The notes under the pieces: generated by a model
What the model saw: only the letters and a program-made list of their open reading frames with translations
Databases searched by the model: none
Told to the model about the DNA's origin: nothing
Position numbers and translations under genes: made by a program
DNA from: JAAZZIT01 sp964480525
Lineage (GTDB): Bacteria > Bacillota > Clostridia > Oscillospirales > Ruminococcaceae
Assembly: GCA_964480525.1 (NCBI GenBank)
Contig: CAYZOV010000004.1
Span: 1-64,000, forward strand
Reading direction: 5' to 3'
Length of the DNA: 64,000 nucleotides
Shown: positions 50,860 to 59,620 of the stretch, one piece after another
Numbering within the stretch: position 1 is the first letter of the stretch
Layout of the letters: each line of letters opens with the position of its first letter

Positions 50860-52481
50860 ATTTTAGTTATCCTAATAGTGAAACGCCTGTGCTTAATAGT
50901 TGTTCATTTAGCGTGAATAAAGGTGAATTTGTACTTTTGTGCGGTATGAACGGTTGCGGAAAAACAACGTTATTACGACTTTTAAAGCCTGAAATTTCTC
51001 CTTTTGGAGATTTAAGCGGTGATATTCTGTTTAACGGGTCGCCCCTTAGTGGTCTTTCATTGCGAGAATCAGCCGAAAAAATCGGATTTGTAATGCAAAA
51101 CCCTAATTCGCAGGTTGTAACAGATAGCGTAATGCAGGAATTGGCTTTCGGACTAGAAAATCTTGGAATTAGCGCCGATGAAATTCGACGAAAAATTGCC
51201 GAAATATCAAACTTTTTCGGGATTGACAACTGGATTTCACGGAAAACTTTTGAACTTTCGGGCGGACAAAAACAGATTTTAAGCCTTGCTTCGGTGCTGA
51301 TAATGAACCCTGACGTGATTATTTTAGACGAGCCGTCCGCACAGCTTGACCCTGTTTCCGCAGACAACTTTTTTTCGCTTTTACGCCGAATTAACCGTCG
51401 TTTCGGGACTACGATTATACTTTGTGAACACCGTTTAGAGGACTGTTTTTCAATGGCTGACAAGGTGATTTATCTTGAAAACGGTCAGATAATGTTTGTT
51501 GAAAACCCACAAATTGCAGGGGAAAAATTGTATAAAACGCCAATGAAACTTTCTTTGCCGTCGTCGGTGAGAATTTTCGGAGATAAAGTTTCGGAGGGAA
51601 AATTACCGTTAAATGTAAAAGACGGCAGGGAGTTTTTGCGTGAGAATTGCGGTGAAAGTTCTGTTGAAATTACAGAATTTGACAGCAACGGTGACGACGT
51701 AGTGAACCTAAAAGACATCTGGTTCAGGTACGAAAAAAATTCTGATGATGTATTAAACGGCGTTAATTTAAAGGTGAAAAAAGGAGAAATTTTGTCAATT
51801 CTCGGAGGAAACGGAGCAGGCAAAACGACGCTTTTGAAAGTTGTTTCCAAACTTTTGAAGCCGTATGCGTGTAAAGGTAAAATACTTGACAGGGATTATA
51901 AGTCTTATAAGTCAAATAGTCTGTATAACGGCGTAATTTCGGTACTTTCACAGGAACCGCAGAGTTTATTTTGCTCCAAAAAAGTACGTTTGGATTACGA
52001 ACAGAGCTGTAAAGCTTTTGACCTTGACAAGAATGTAGCTATACCGAAAATAGCAAAACAGCTTGGTATTGAAAATCTTCTTGACCGTCACCCTATGGAC
52101 TTGTCGGGAGGGGAGATTCAGAAGTGTGCTTTGGGGCGAATTTTGATTTCTTCTCCGAAAATTTTGCTTTTAGATGAGCCGACAAAAGGACTTGACGCTT
52201 TTTCAAAAGCTGAAATCGGCAAAATTCTTAAAAACCTTTCAAGGGACGGTATCACCATAGTGATAGTCACTCATGACGTTGATTTTTCAGCCGAATATTC
52301 CGACGAATGTTGTTTGCTTTTTCGAGGGGAAATTGTTTCTTGGGATTGTCCACAAAGATTTTTCAGCGAAAATCAATTTTACACAACCCCTGCAAGAATT
52401 ATTTCAAAAGAAAAAATTTCCAACGCCGTAACCGTTGAGCAGGTGCGAAAGTGCATTGGGGTGGTTTGTGATGAAAGCTAG
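50832..52481 (+). CDS. Fused double ECF ATPase (A-A)
   Basis: 549 residues with two complete ABC domains. Domain 1: Walker A GMNGCGKTTL (~38), Q-loop MQNPNSQ, signature LSGGQKQIL, Walker B VIILDEPSAQLD. Domain 2: GGNGAGKTTL (~325), signature LSGGEIQKC, Walker B ILLLDEPTKGLD. GTG 50832 is preceded by GGAGGG and the first conserved strand (EIFTVKNLNFSYP) starts there. Overlaps the T gene by 28 bases and the S gene by 11, implying coupled translation of one complex. Confidence 0.92.
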   Translation: MEIFTVKNLNFSYPNSETPVLNSCSFSVNKGEFVLLCGMNGCGKTTLLRLLKPEISPFGDLSGDILFNGSPLSGLSLRESAEKIGFVMQNPNSQVVTDSVMQELAFGLENLGISADEIRRKIAEISNFFGIDNWISRKTFELSGGQKQILSLASVLIMNPDVIILDEPSAQLDPVSADNFFSLLRRINRRFGTTIILCEHRLEDCFSMADKVIYLENGQIMFVENPQIAGEKLYKTPMKLSLPSSVRIFGDKVSEGKLPLNVKDGREFLRENCGESSVEITEFDSNGDDVVNLKDIWFRYEKNSDDVLNGVNLKVKKGEILSILGGNGAGKTTLLKVVSKLLKPYACKGKILDRDYKSYKSNSLYNGVISVLSQEPQSLFCSKKVRLDYEQSCKAFDLDKNVAIPKIAKQLGIENLLDRHPMDLSGGEIQKCALGRILISSPKILLLDEPTKGLDAFSKAEIGKILKNLSRDGITIVIVTHDVDFSAEYSDECCLLFRGEIVSWDCPQRFFSENQFYTTPARIISKEKISNAVTVEQVRKCIGVVCDES

Positions 52482-53154
52482 GATTGTTTCATATTTTTGC
52501 ATTGTATTGGTGGGGTTGACTGCTTTTATGGGGGTTACGTTTGCCAATGGGAGATACTTTAAAATATTTACAATACTGGCTGTTATAATATGCTGTATTC
52601 CTTTTTTTGCGTCGTTTGAAAACAAAAAAACCACAACGAGATTTTTGGTTTTGGTGGCTATGCTGACCGCTTTTTCGGTTGCCGGAAGATTTTTGTTTGC
52701 CCCGATTCCGTTTTTTAAACCCGTTTCGGCGGTAGTGATAATCGGCGGAGTTACACTTGGGGCGAACGCCGGATTTGTGGTGGGTGCAATGAGTGCGGTT
52801 GTTTCAAATTTTTACTTCGGGCAGGGGGCGTGGACGCCTTTTCAAATGCTTGCGTGGGGACTTATCGGATTTTTTGCGGGACTGTTGGCAAAACGTCTTA
52901 ACGGCAACATTGCTTTGTCGGTTTACGGCGTATTTTCGGGATTTTTTTACTCGGTAGTCATGGACAGCTGGTCGGCAATTTTTCTTGACGGAAAATTTTA
53001 CTTTAACAGATTTTTGGCTTTTTTCATAACGTCTTTTCCTGTAACGGTGTGTTACATGGTTTCAAACGTGGTGTTTCTTATTTTAATAGGTAAACCTCTC
53101 ACGGAAATGCTTAACAGAGTTATAAATAAATATGGTATAAATATTCAAAATTAG
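52471..53154 (+). CDS. ECF transporter substrate-binding S component (candidate cobalamin type)
   Basis: 227-residue membrane protein with six to seven helices, overlapping the ATPase gene by 11 bases. Motifs PIPFFKPVSAVVIIGGVTLG, GAMSAVVSNFYFGQGAWTPF and QMLAWGLIGFFAGLL fit ECF S-components of the group that includes CbrT-like proteins. The substrate is not determinable from motifs alone. Adjacent alpha-barrel and DUF4430 proteins favour a corrinoid; another vitamin (even nicotinate, given pncB) is possible. No cobalamin riboswitch core was found upstream. Confidence 0.8.
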   Translation: MKARIVSYFCIVLVGLTAFMGVTFANGRYFKIFTILAVIICCIPFFASFENKKTTTRFLVLVAMLTAFSVAGRFLFAPIPFFKPVSAVVIIGGVTLGANAGFVVGAMSAVVSNFYFGQGAWTPFQMLAWGLIGFFAGLLAKRLNGNIALSVYGVFSGFFYSVVMDSWSAIFLDGKFYFNRFLAFFITSFPVTVCYMVSNVVFLILIGKPLTEMLNRVINKYGINIQN

Positions 53155-53169
53155 AAAAGAGTGGTACAT

Positions 53170-54510
53170 ATGGTAGAACTAACAAAAGGAAATATTACGT
53201 CGTCAATGTGGAAATTTACGTTGCCGTTGCTTGCAAGCGTTGCGTTTCAGCAAATGTACAATATTTCCGACAGCGTAATCGTAGGCAAATTTGCGGGTGA
53301 GGACGCTTTGGCGGCGGTCGGTGCGTCTTATCCTATAACCATGATTTTTATGGCGGTTGCTATGGGGTGCAACATCGGTTCGTCGGTGGTGATTTCGCAA
53401 CTTTACGGCAGCGGAAAACACACCCGAATGAAGTCGGCGGTAAACACGTCGCTTGTTATGACAATGACAATTAGTGTAATTTTAACAGTTTTCGGGATTG
53501 TTTTTTCCAAAGGAATGTTGACCCTTTTGGGAACCCCGAAAAATATCGAAGCTGACGGAATTGCGTATTTGGATATTTACACGTTGGGGTTGCCGTTTTT
53601 GTTCCTTTATAACATAGCAAGCGGTGTTTTCACAGCCCTCGGGGATTCCAAAACCCCTCTTTACTTGTTGATTTTTTCTTCGATTGCAAATGTGATTCTC
53701 GACCTTGCTTTTGTTATGCCGCAGCTTCCGTTTAACTGGGGCGTGAGAGGGGCTGCGTGGGCGACTTTTCTTGCGCAGGGCGTTGCTTCGATAATTTCGG
53801 CGGTTGTGATTTTTGTTAAACTTAAAAAAATCGCCTGCCACGGAAAACCGAAAATTTTCGACAGCAGACTGTTTTCAAGAATTTTTGCCGTAACTGTTCC
53901 GAGCGTTTTGCAACAAAGTTTCGTTTCGGTGGGAAATTTGTTTATCCAGTCGTTGGTAAACGGTTACGGCTCGTCGGTTGTGGCAGGATATTCGGCGGCG
54001 ATAAAGCTTAACACTTTCGGAATAACTTCGTTTGCGGCGTTGGGTAACGCCATGTCGTCGTTTGCGGCGCAGAATATCGGCGCAAAACAAATTGACCGTG
54101 TTAAAAAAGGTTTCAAAACGGGCGTGCTTATGTGCGTTGCGGTAGTTGCGCCTTTTACAATCGGATACTTAGGTTTTTCAAAATTTTTCCTCGGACTTTT
54201 CCTTGACGCTGACGCAAGCGCACAGGCAATTTCGGTGGGCAAAACCTTTTTGCAAATCGTGTCGCCGTTTTACATTGTCGTAGCCGTAAAAATTCTTTGC
54301 GACGGTATAATCCGTGGGGCGGGGGCAATGAAACTCTTTATGTTCGCAACGTTTACCGACCTGATTCTCAGGGTTATTCTCAGCTTCGTTCTGTCCGATT
54401 TTATGGACAGTTCCACAGGAATTTGGCTGTCGTGGCCTATCGGTTGGACGGTTGCGTCGGTGGTTTCTTTGGTGTTTTACTTCAAAGATATGTGGCGAAA
54501 AAATCTTTAA
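53170..54510 (+). CDS. MATE-family multidrug/cation exporter
   Basis: 446-residue 12-helix antiporter. It begins VELTKGNITSSMWKFTLPLL and contains the family's paired half motifs, such as VGKFAGEDALAAVG in the first half and SSFAAQNIGAKQIDRVKKG in the second. Start at ATG 53170 is preferred over GTG 53161, which leaves no ribosome site. It lies 15 bases after the S-component gene and may be co-transcribed, although its substrate need not be related. Confidence 0.93.
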   Translation: MVELTKGNITSSMWKFTLPLLASVAFQQMYNISDSVIVGKFAGEDALAAVGASYPITMIFMAVAMGCNIGSSVVISQLYGSGKHTRMKSAVNTSLVMTMTISVILTVFGIVFSKGMLTLLGTPKNIEADGIAYLDIYTLGLPFLFLYNIASGVFTALGDSKTPLYLLIFSSIANVILDLAFVMPQLPFNWGVRGAAWATFLAQGVASIISAVVIFVKLKKIACHGKPKIFDSRLFSRIFAVTVPSVLQQSFVSVGNLFIQSLVNGYGSSVVAGYSAAIKLNTFGITSFAALGNAMSSFAAQNIGAKQIDRVKKGFKTGVLMCVAVVAPFTIGYLGFSKFFLGLFLDADASAQAISVGKTFLQIVSPFYIVVAVKILCDGIIRGAGAMKLFMFATFTDLILRVILSFVLSDFMDSSTGIWLSWPIGWTVASVVSLVFYFKDMWRKNL

Positions 54511-54516
54511 AAAAAC

Positions 54517-54555
54517 ACTTCCGTGGCTATGTAAAAAAGCTACGGAAGTTATTTT
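54517..54555. terminator. Bidirectional terminator after the MATE gene
   Basis: 12-bp stem ACTTCCGTGGCT/AGCTACGGAAGT with one G-T pair, then TATTTT; also serves the leftward GNAT gene. Confidence 0.88.
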
Positions 54556-54557
54556 AA

Positions 54558-54992
54558 TTATTGTTTTTCCATAATATATCTGGTGTTGTTGACAATTTCT
54601 TTAACCTTAAAGCCTAGCCTTTTGTAAAGGGCTACGGCTTTTTTGTTTTTAACAAAAACATACAGCATGACGGGGGCGTTTACCGACGAGCAGCACATTT
54701 TAATGACCTCGGTGCCAATGCCTTTGTTTTGAAAAGGTGGTAAAATGTACAAATCGTCAATTTCGTACTTGTCGTCTTGATTTTTGTAAAAATGAAAGTA
54801 GCCGACCCTTTGGCTGTCCGAATAAATTACGGTGTATTCGTGGATTGAGTTTTCGATTTTTTTGTGAATCCATTTAAGCACTTTTTCGTAGTTAATTTCG
54901 GCTGTGTTTTCGTAATCGTCAACAAGCTTTTTGCAAAGGCGATAGATTTCTTCAACGTGGTTTTTTGTGGCATTTTTAAATGAAATGTTCAT
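54558..54992 (-). CDS. GNAT-family N-acetyltransferase
   Basis: 144-residue acetyltransferase of unknown substrate. Motif A is IDDLYILPPFQNKGIGTEVI (acetyl-CoA pyrophosphate loop QNKGIG) and motif B is KAVALYKRLGFKVKE. I start at ATG 54992 with AGGAG seven bases upstream; the frame extends to 55010 without support. It lies 35 bases after a small unknown gene on the same strand. Confidence 0.9.
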   Translation of the reverse strand: MNISFKNATKNHVEEIYRLCKKLVDDYENTAEINYEKVLKWIHKKIENSIHEYTVIYSDSQRVGYFHFYKNQDDKYEIDDLYILPPFQNKGIGTEVIKMCCSSVNAPVMLYVFVKNKKAVALYKRLGFKVKEIVNNTRYIMEKQ

Positions 54993-55027
54993 ATAATCTC
55001 CTGTTCGCAAGAAGAAATTGCAACGCT

Positions 55028-55336
55028 TTACGCAAGGGGAAAACCCTCTTTTTCGTCAGGTTTTTCGTAATAATCGCTTAGTTTAAATTTTTCGGATTCA
55101 TCTTTGAGAAAATTCTGAATATCGTCCATGCTTTCGGCTTTAAATTCAAAATGTTTTTCCGCAACGATTTCTTCGGGTTTTGTGCAACTGTAACAATTTA
55201 CGCCGTACCAAACTTTTACGCAAAATTCGTCGCCGTACCAAATTTTGTAATTAAATTTTTTCATTGCGCTTCCTGAATAATGATTTTTTTGTTCAAAATA
55301 AGAAAATGCAGGAATATCAAAATATTTTTCAGCCAT
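55028..55336 (-). CDS. Hypothetical protein, 102 aa
   Basis: Soluble, aromatic-rich small protein (YFDIPAFSYFEQKNHYSG, KIWYGDEFCVKVWYGVNCYS) with an acidic C-terminus. No family recognised. The repeated WYG motif suggests a small beta fold. It has its own promoter and probably shares a transcript with the GNAT gene downstream. Confidence 0.75.
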   Translation of the reverse strand: MAEKYFDIPAFSYFEQKNHYSGSAMKKFNYKIWYGDEFCVKVWYGVNCYSCTKPEEIVAEKHFEFKAESMDDIQNFLKDESEKFKLSDYYEKPDEKEGFPLA

Positions 55337-55378
55337 ATTTTCCTCGATTCTGTAATATACTATAAATGTGTTTCTTTA

Positions 55379-55407
55379 ATTGTAGCACATTGTTGTGAAA
55401 ATTTCAA
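55379..55407 (-). promoter_or_regulatory. Promoter of the 55336 gene
   Basis: Minus strand TTGAAA (55407-55402), 17-bp spacer, TACAAT (55384-55379). Confidence 0.72.
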
Positions 55408-55557
55408 GAGATGTGAGGGGTTAAAGTGCGGTTAAAAAACGTTAAATTGTCTTTTTTAACAGAAAAAACTCTTGAAAATTGCGGTTTTTGGATGAACTGC
55501 ACAAATTCCGACAAAATTATTTGTTAATTATCACGATTAAATAATCTTAACAAACTA

Positions 55558-55586
55558 TTGATTTTTATGTTAAAATGATATATAAT
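55558..55586 (+). promoter_or_regulatory. Promoter of the EF-G-like gene
   Basis: TTGATT (55558-55563), 17-bp spacer, TATAAT (55581-55586). Confidence 0.78.
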
Positions 55587-55655
55587 TAACCTATGATGTT
55601 TATAAACTTTGTGCATTATGAACAACAAAACCATTCAGACAGGAGAGAAACTAAA

Positions 55656-57740
55656 TTGAAAACATTCGATTGTACCAAAATTAAAAACATAGCTGTTGCA
55701 GGTCATGCAGGCTCCGGAAAAACTTCCCTTTGCGAAGCACTTCTTTACAAAAGCGGTGCAAGCGACAGATTTGGAAAAGTTTTGGACGGAAACACCGTTT
55801 CGGACTATAACGCTGAGGAAATTAAAAGAAAATGTTCAATATATACGTCACTTTCGCACTTTGAAAAGGACGAATTTAAAGTAAATCTTTTGGATACGCC
55901 GGGTCTTTTTGACTACGCAGGGGAAATGCGTGAGGGCATTTTTGCGTCGGGTTCGGTTATTATTACTGTTTCGGGTAAATCGGGCGTAAAAGTCGGCACG
56001 CATAAGGCATATGATTATGCTGTGGAAACGGGAAAACCGAGAATGTTCGTTGTTACGAAACTTGACGACGACAACGCAAACTTTAATAACGTTCTCACAC
56101 AATTAAAGGCGGAGTTCGGACCTACGGTTTGTCCTGTTGTTGTGCCTGTTATTGCAGACAGAAAAATAGTTTCGTTTGTAAACCTTATCGAAATGAAAGC
56201 GTATAAATACGACGAAAACGGCAACGCTGTGGAAACTGAAATGCCAACAGCCGAAGTTGCGGAAAACATGGGTTACAGAATTGACGGTCTTATCGAAGCT
56301 GTTTCCGAAGCTGTTGCCGAAACCGACGAAGAACTTTTTGAAAAATTCTTCTCCGGTGAAGCGTTCACCCAAAAAGAACTTATCGACGGTATTCACAACG
56401 GAATGAACAAGGGAATTATCACCCCTGTAACCTGCGTTTCGTCAACAAATTTTGCGGGCGTGGATATGCTTTTGAAAGAAATTTCGTTGCTGTTGCCTGC
56501 GCCTAGCGAAAAGGAAAAGAAAATCGGCGAAACAGCCGACGGCGATATGATAGAGATTGACTGCGACGAAAACGCACCTCTTTCGGCGTTTGTTTTCAAA
56601 ACGGTTGCCGACCCGTTTGTGGGCAAAATGTCGTACATAAAAGTGTTCAGCGGAAAACTTGTTTCGGGCAAAGAAGTTGTAAACGCAACCACGGGAAACA
56701 CGGAAAAAGTGGGCAAACTTTTGGCTGTGTTCGGCAAAAAGACCGAGGAAGTTTCCCAAGCGGGTTGCGGTGATATTGTTGTCGCAACAAAGATGAATAT
56801 TTCCACAAACGACACCATTTGCGACCCGTCAAGAGTGGTTAAACTTGAAACAATTTCGTTCCCGAAACCTTGCTACAAAATGGCTGTAAAGGCTAAGACG
56901 CAGGGCGACGAAAGCAAGATTTCGTCGGCTATTTCAAGACTTTGCGAACAGGATTTGACAATTACATATACACACGACAAACAAACAAACGAAATGATTC
57001 TTGCGGGTTTGGGCGGACTTCACCTTGACACAACCGTGGGAAAAATCGAAACAGACTTTGGCGCAAAAGTTGAGGTTTCAAGTCCTAAGATTTCGTACAG
57101 AGAAACAATTCGCAAAAAGGTAAAAGTTCAGGGCAAACATAAGAAACAGTCGGGCGGTCACGGACAGTACGGCGACGTTTGGATTGAATTTGAACCGTGC
57201 ATTTCCGACGAACTTGTTTTTGAAGAGCGTGTATTCGGTGGAGCTGTGCCGAAGAATTTCTTCCCTGCGGTTGAAAAAGGCTTGCAGGACAGCGTAAAGA
57301 AAGGCGTTTTGGCAGGATTCCCTGTGGTTGGACTTAAAGCTATTTTGGTGGACGGTTCGTATCACCCTGTGGATTCTTCCGAAATGGCGTTCAAAATGGC
57401 TGCGTCAATTGCGTACAAAGAGGGATTGAAGCAGGCTGAACCTGTTATCTTAGAGCCAATCGGAGCATTGAACGTAATTGTTCCTGACGAAAACACAGGC
57501 GATATTATGGGCGAACTTAACAAAAAACGTGGCAGAGTTTTGGGTATGAATCCTACGGAAAAACGTGGACTTACGGAAGTTATTGCCGAAGTACCTATGG
57601 CTGAAATGCAGGACTTTGCGTTGATTCTTCGCCAGATGACGCAGGGCAGGGGAGAATTTACCTTTGAACGTGCAAGATATGAACAGCTTCCGCCACAGCT
57701 TGTCGGCGACGTAATCGCTAAAAATGCGGTTGTGGAATAG
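55656..57740 (+). CDS. Elongation factor G-like GTPase (EF-G paralogue)
   Basis: 694-residue translational GTPase with EF-G architecture: G domain with GHAGSGKTSL (canonical EF-G has AHIDAGKTT), DTPGLFDYAGEM and TKLDDDN (canonical NKMD), then domains II-V with the domain IV motif KQSGGHGQYGDVWIEFEP. The altered G1 and G4 place it with the EF-G2-like paralogues rather than the housekeeping EF-G or TetM. Its role is not established; ribosome recycling or stress translation are possible. TTG start behind AGGAG. Not next to rpsL-rpsG, as the main fusA would be. Confidence 0.9.
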   Translation: MKTFDCTKIKNIAVAGHAGSGKTSLCEALLYKSGASDRFGKVLDGNTVSDYNAEEIKRKCSIYTSLSHFEKDEFKVNLLDTPGLFDYAGEMREGIFASGSVIITVSGKSGVKVGTHKAYDYAVETGKPRMFVVTKLDDDNANFNNVLTQLKAEFGPTVCPVVVPVIADRKIVSFVNLIEMKAYKYDENGNAVETEMPTAEVAENMGYRIDGLIEAVSEAVAETDEELFEKFFSGEAFTQKELIDGIHNGMNKGIITPVTCVSSTNFAGVDMLLKEISLLLPAPSEKEKKIGETADGDMIEIDCDENAPLSAFVFKTVADPFVGKMSYIKVFSGKLVSGKEVVNATTGNTEKVGKLLAVFGKKTEEVSQAGCGDIVVATKMNISTNDTICDPSRVVKLETISFPKPCYKMAVKAKTQGDESKISSAISRLCEQDLTITYTHDKQTNEMILAGLGGLHLDTTVGKIETDFGAKVEVSSPKISYRETIRKKVKVQGKHKKQSGGHGQYGDVWIEFEPCISDELVFEERVFGGAVPKNFFPAVEKGLQDSVKKGVLAGFPVVGLKAILVDGSYHPVDSSEMAFKMAASIAYKEGLKQAEPVILEPIGALNVIVPDENTGDIMGELNKKRGRVLGMNPTEKRGLTEVIAEVPMAEMQDFALILRQMTQGRGEFTFERARYEQLPPQLVGDVIAKNAVVE

Positions 57741-57999
57741 AATTTTCCCGTACAACAAAAAGCAAGCCCTTGAATATATCGACAACTTAGAAAGGTATTT
57801 GGCACGGCTTAAAAGGGCGGTTTACAACAAGAAAAACGGATTGAGTTATTCGGTGCCGACCTTTGACGAAAATGTGAAATTTCCCGAAAAAACGTTGTTT
57901 AAAGGGTATGACAGAAAGGATTTTGACAGGGCGGTTTCAAGGCTTGAAATTCGTATTTCTTTGGAAAAATCACAACTTGAAAAAACAGAAATGGGTTAA
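57724..57999 (+). CDS. Small charged protein, 91 aa
   Basis: Overlaps the end of the EF-G-like gene by 17 bases in another frame. Rich in Lys, Arg and Glu with two predicted amphipathic helices (ALEYIDNLERYLARLKRAVY and DFDRAVSRLEIRISLEKSQLE) around an NPxF-like GYDR centre. No family recognised. Overlap and shared terminator suggest translational coupling to the GTPase, but no strong ribosome site is seen, so it is somewhat uncertain. Confidence 0.65.
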   Translation: MRLWNRIFPYNKKQALEYIDNLERYLARLKRAVYNKKNGLSYSVPTFDENVKFPEKTLFKGYDRKDFDRAVSRLEIRISLEKSQLEKTEMG

Positions 58000-58003
58000 A
58001 AAT

Positions 58004-58050
58004 AAACAGAGCAAGCACAGTTTTTTGAAAAACGGCTTGCTCTGTTTTTT
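58004..58050. terminator. Bidirectional terminator
   Basis: AAACAGAGCAAGC...GCTTGCTCTGTTT with T-runs on both strands; lies between the convergent 57999 and 58049 ends. Confidence 0.92.
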
Positions 58051-59188
58051 AATATTTTTTGGGATTTCGGGCAATTTTCAGTATGGCGTTTGACAGCATA
58101 TCCACTTGCTTAGGGGTGTTAAAAACCGACGGAGAAAACCGCACAACCCCCTGCGTGTTGGTGTTTAAAAAGTTGTGTGCAACCGCCGAACATTGCAAAC
58201 CGCCCCGCAGACCAAACCCCATATCGCTTAGAATCCGGGCGGTGTTTTGAGAGTGAACGTCTTTGACGTTAAAAGCGACAATGCCCACAAATTTAGCGTT
58301 ATTACGATATATTTTAATATTGTCGTTGTTTGAAATTTTTGAAATAAGTCTGTCGCAAAGAGAATTTTCGTACCGTGAGATATTTTCAACGCCTTTTTGG
58401 TTTACAAACTTTATGCCTTCGCCAAGTCCGACTATACCAACGGTGTTTATTGTGCCACTTTCAAGACGTTCGGGCAAAAATTCGGTTTGAACAAGTTCTC
58501 CCGACGTTGCACCTGTTCCGCCTTCGATTATGGTTTTAAGATTGTATTTTCCGTCGCAAATCAAAAGACCTGTTCCTGTAGGTCCGTACAAACCTTTGTG
58601 ACCTGAGGTGCAAATAAAATTAAACCCGTCCGCCAATGTTACGGGCAAAACCCCCGAAACCTGCGAAGCGTCGCCGATATAACAAATGTTGTGCTTTTTG
58701 CAAAGTTCTCCGATTTTTTTGTACGGCAGAATTTGTCCCGTGACATTTGAAGCAAGACTTATGCATACACATTTTGTATCCGCTCTTATAAGGCTTTCGA
58801 TTTCCGCCAGAGTTTCGTCGTCGTTTTCAAAAATTTTGGCAATGCTATATTCGATTTTACGGCTGTCTGCAAGGGCAATTATGGGGCGTGAAACAGAATT
58901 ATGCTCCAATGACGACATAATTATATGCCCTCCGTCCTCCATTATGCCTTTGATAGCCATGTTTAAAGCGTGGGTTGCATTAAGGGTGAAAACGGTGTTT
59001 TCCACTTGCGCTTGAAAAAAATCTCCCGCAAGTTTTCGCACCTCAAAAACTTTTTCGGCTGTTTTAATCGACAGGCTGTGACCGCTGCGACCCGGATTTC
59101 CGCCGTAATCTTTTACCGCCGTCGCCACACCTTTCAAAACGCTTTCGGGCTTAGGATAGGTGGTTGCCGAATTGTCAAAGTAAATCAT
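58049..59188 (-). CDS. Cysteine desulfurase family protein (class V aminotransferase)
   Basis: 379-residue PLP enzyme that would release sulfur (or selenium) from cysteine. It starts MIYFDNSATTYPKP, has TLNATHALNMAI, the His-stacking SSLEHNSVSRP, the PLP-lysine motif CTSGHKGLYGPTGTGLL and a C-terminal RGGLQCSAVAH carrying the candidate active-site Cys. This matches the small clostridial subfamily distinct from IscS/SufS. No Fe-S scaffold gene is adjacent. ATG 59188 follows GGAGGAAGA and overlaps the DUF3343 stop. Confidence 0.9.
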   Translation of the reverse strand: MIYFDNSATTYPKPESVLKGVATAVKDYGGNPGRSGHSLSIKTAEKVFEVRKLAGDFFQAQVENTVFTLNATHALNMAIKGIMEDGGHIIMSSLEHNSVSRPIIALADSRKIEYSIAKIFENDDETLAEIESLIRADTKCVCISLASNVTGQILPYKKIGELCKKHNICYIGDASQVSGVLPVTLADGFNFICTSGHKGLYGPTGTGLLICDGKYNLKTIIEGGTGATSGELVQTEFLPERLESGTINTVGIVGLGEGIKFVNQKGVENISRYENSLCDRLISKISNNDNIKIYRNNAKFVGIVAFNVKDVHSQNTARILSDMGFGLRGGLQCSAVAHNFLNTNTQGVVRFSPSVFNTPKQVDMLSNAILKIARNPKKY

Positions 59189-59412
59189 TCTTCCTCCCTC
59201 CATTTAATTCCGTTTTGTCGCAAAATTTCTTTGACTTGAAAAATATCGTCGTATACTTTTATGGAATAACCGCACCCCGTAGAAAAATCTTTGGGCGTTC
59301 TCACAATGTCGCAACGGATTTTTCGGCTGTTTAAAACCGTTTTGGCTTTCATTGCGTAGGTTATGGAAGTCATTGCAATAAGATTTTGTGAAATGGTAAT
59401 TCCCCCTTTCAT
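59185..59412 (-). CDS. DUF3343 putative sulfur/selenium carrier protein
   Basis: 75 residues with SITYAMKAKTVLNSRKI and the signature STGCGYSIKVYDD, in which a single Cys is followed by GYS. DUF3343 proteins are regularly encoded with a cysteine desulfurase and are proposed S/Se carriers. Its stop overlaps the desulfurase start by four bases (ATGA). The start is unclear: ATG 59412 has no ribosome site, while AAAGGGGG lies just inside the frame before an ATT codon, so the true protein may be a few residues shorter. Confidence 0.8.
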   Translation of the reverse strand: MKGGITISQNLIAMTSITYAMKAKTVLNSRKIRCDIVRTPKDFSTGCGYSIKVYDDIFQVKEILRQNGIKWREEE

Positions 59413-59549
59413 AAAGAACGCTGTGATTTATGCCGTGATAAATGACAAAATGCCTTTTTAACATAGTATGCTTTTTGTTTAACTTATGTCGAAAAATAAA
59501 ATTACGGTGTAAATTCGGAGAAAAATGCAAAAAAAGTTTGCAAATCCCC

Positions 59550-59578
59550 TTGCGAAATTTGTTTTATTGTGTTAAAAT
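59550..59578 (+). promoter_or_regulatory. Promoter of the cdaA-cdaR unit
   Basis: TTGCGA (59550-59555), 17-bp spacer, TAAAAT (59573-59578). Confidence 0.65.
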
Positions 59579-59620
59579 AATATAAGAAGTATTCTGACGT
59601 AGTAAAGGGAGTGAGGGTTC

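Larger units (their letters stand above)
55337..55655. other. Intergenic region between divergent units
   Basis: Gene-free 319 bases with two promoters pointing apart (minus 55379-55407; plus 55558-55586). Between them is an AT-rich stretch in which GTTAAA-type words recur (55421, 55441, 55444) but no hairpin or frame stands out. The plus-strand leader runs about 65 nt to the TTG start. Confidence 0.55.
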
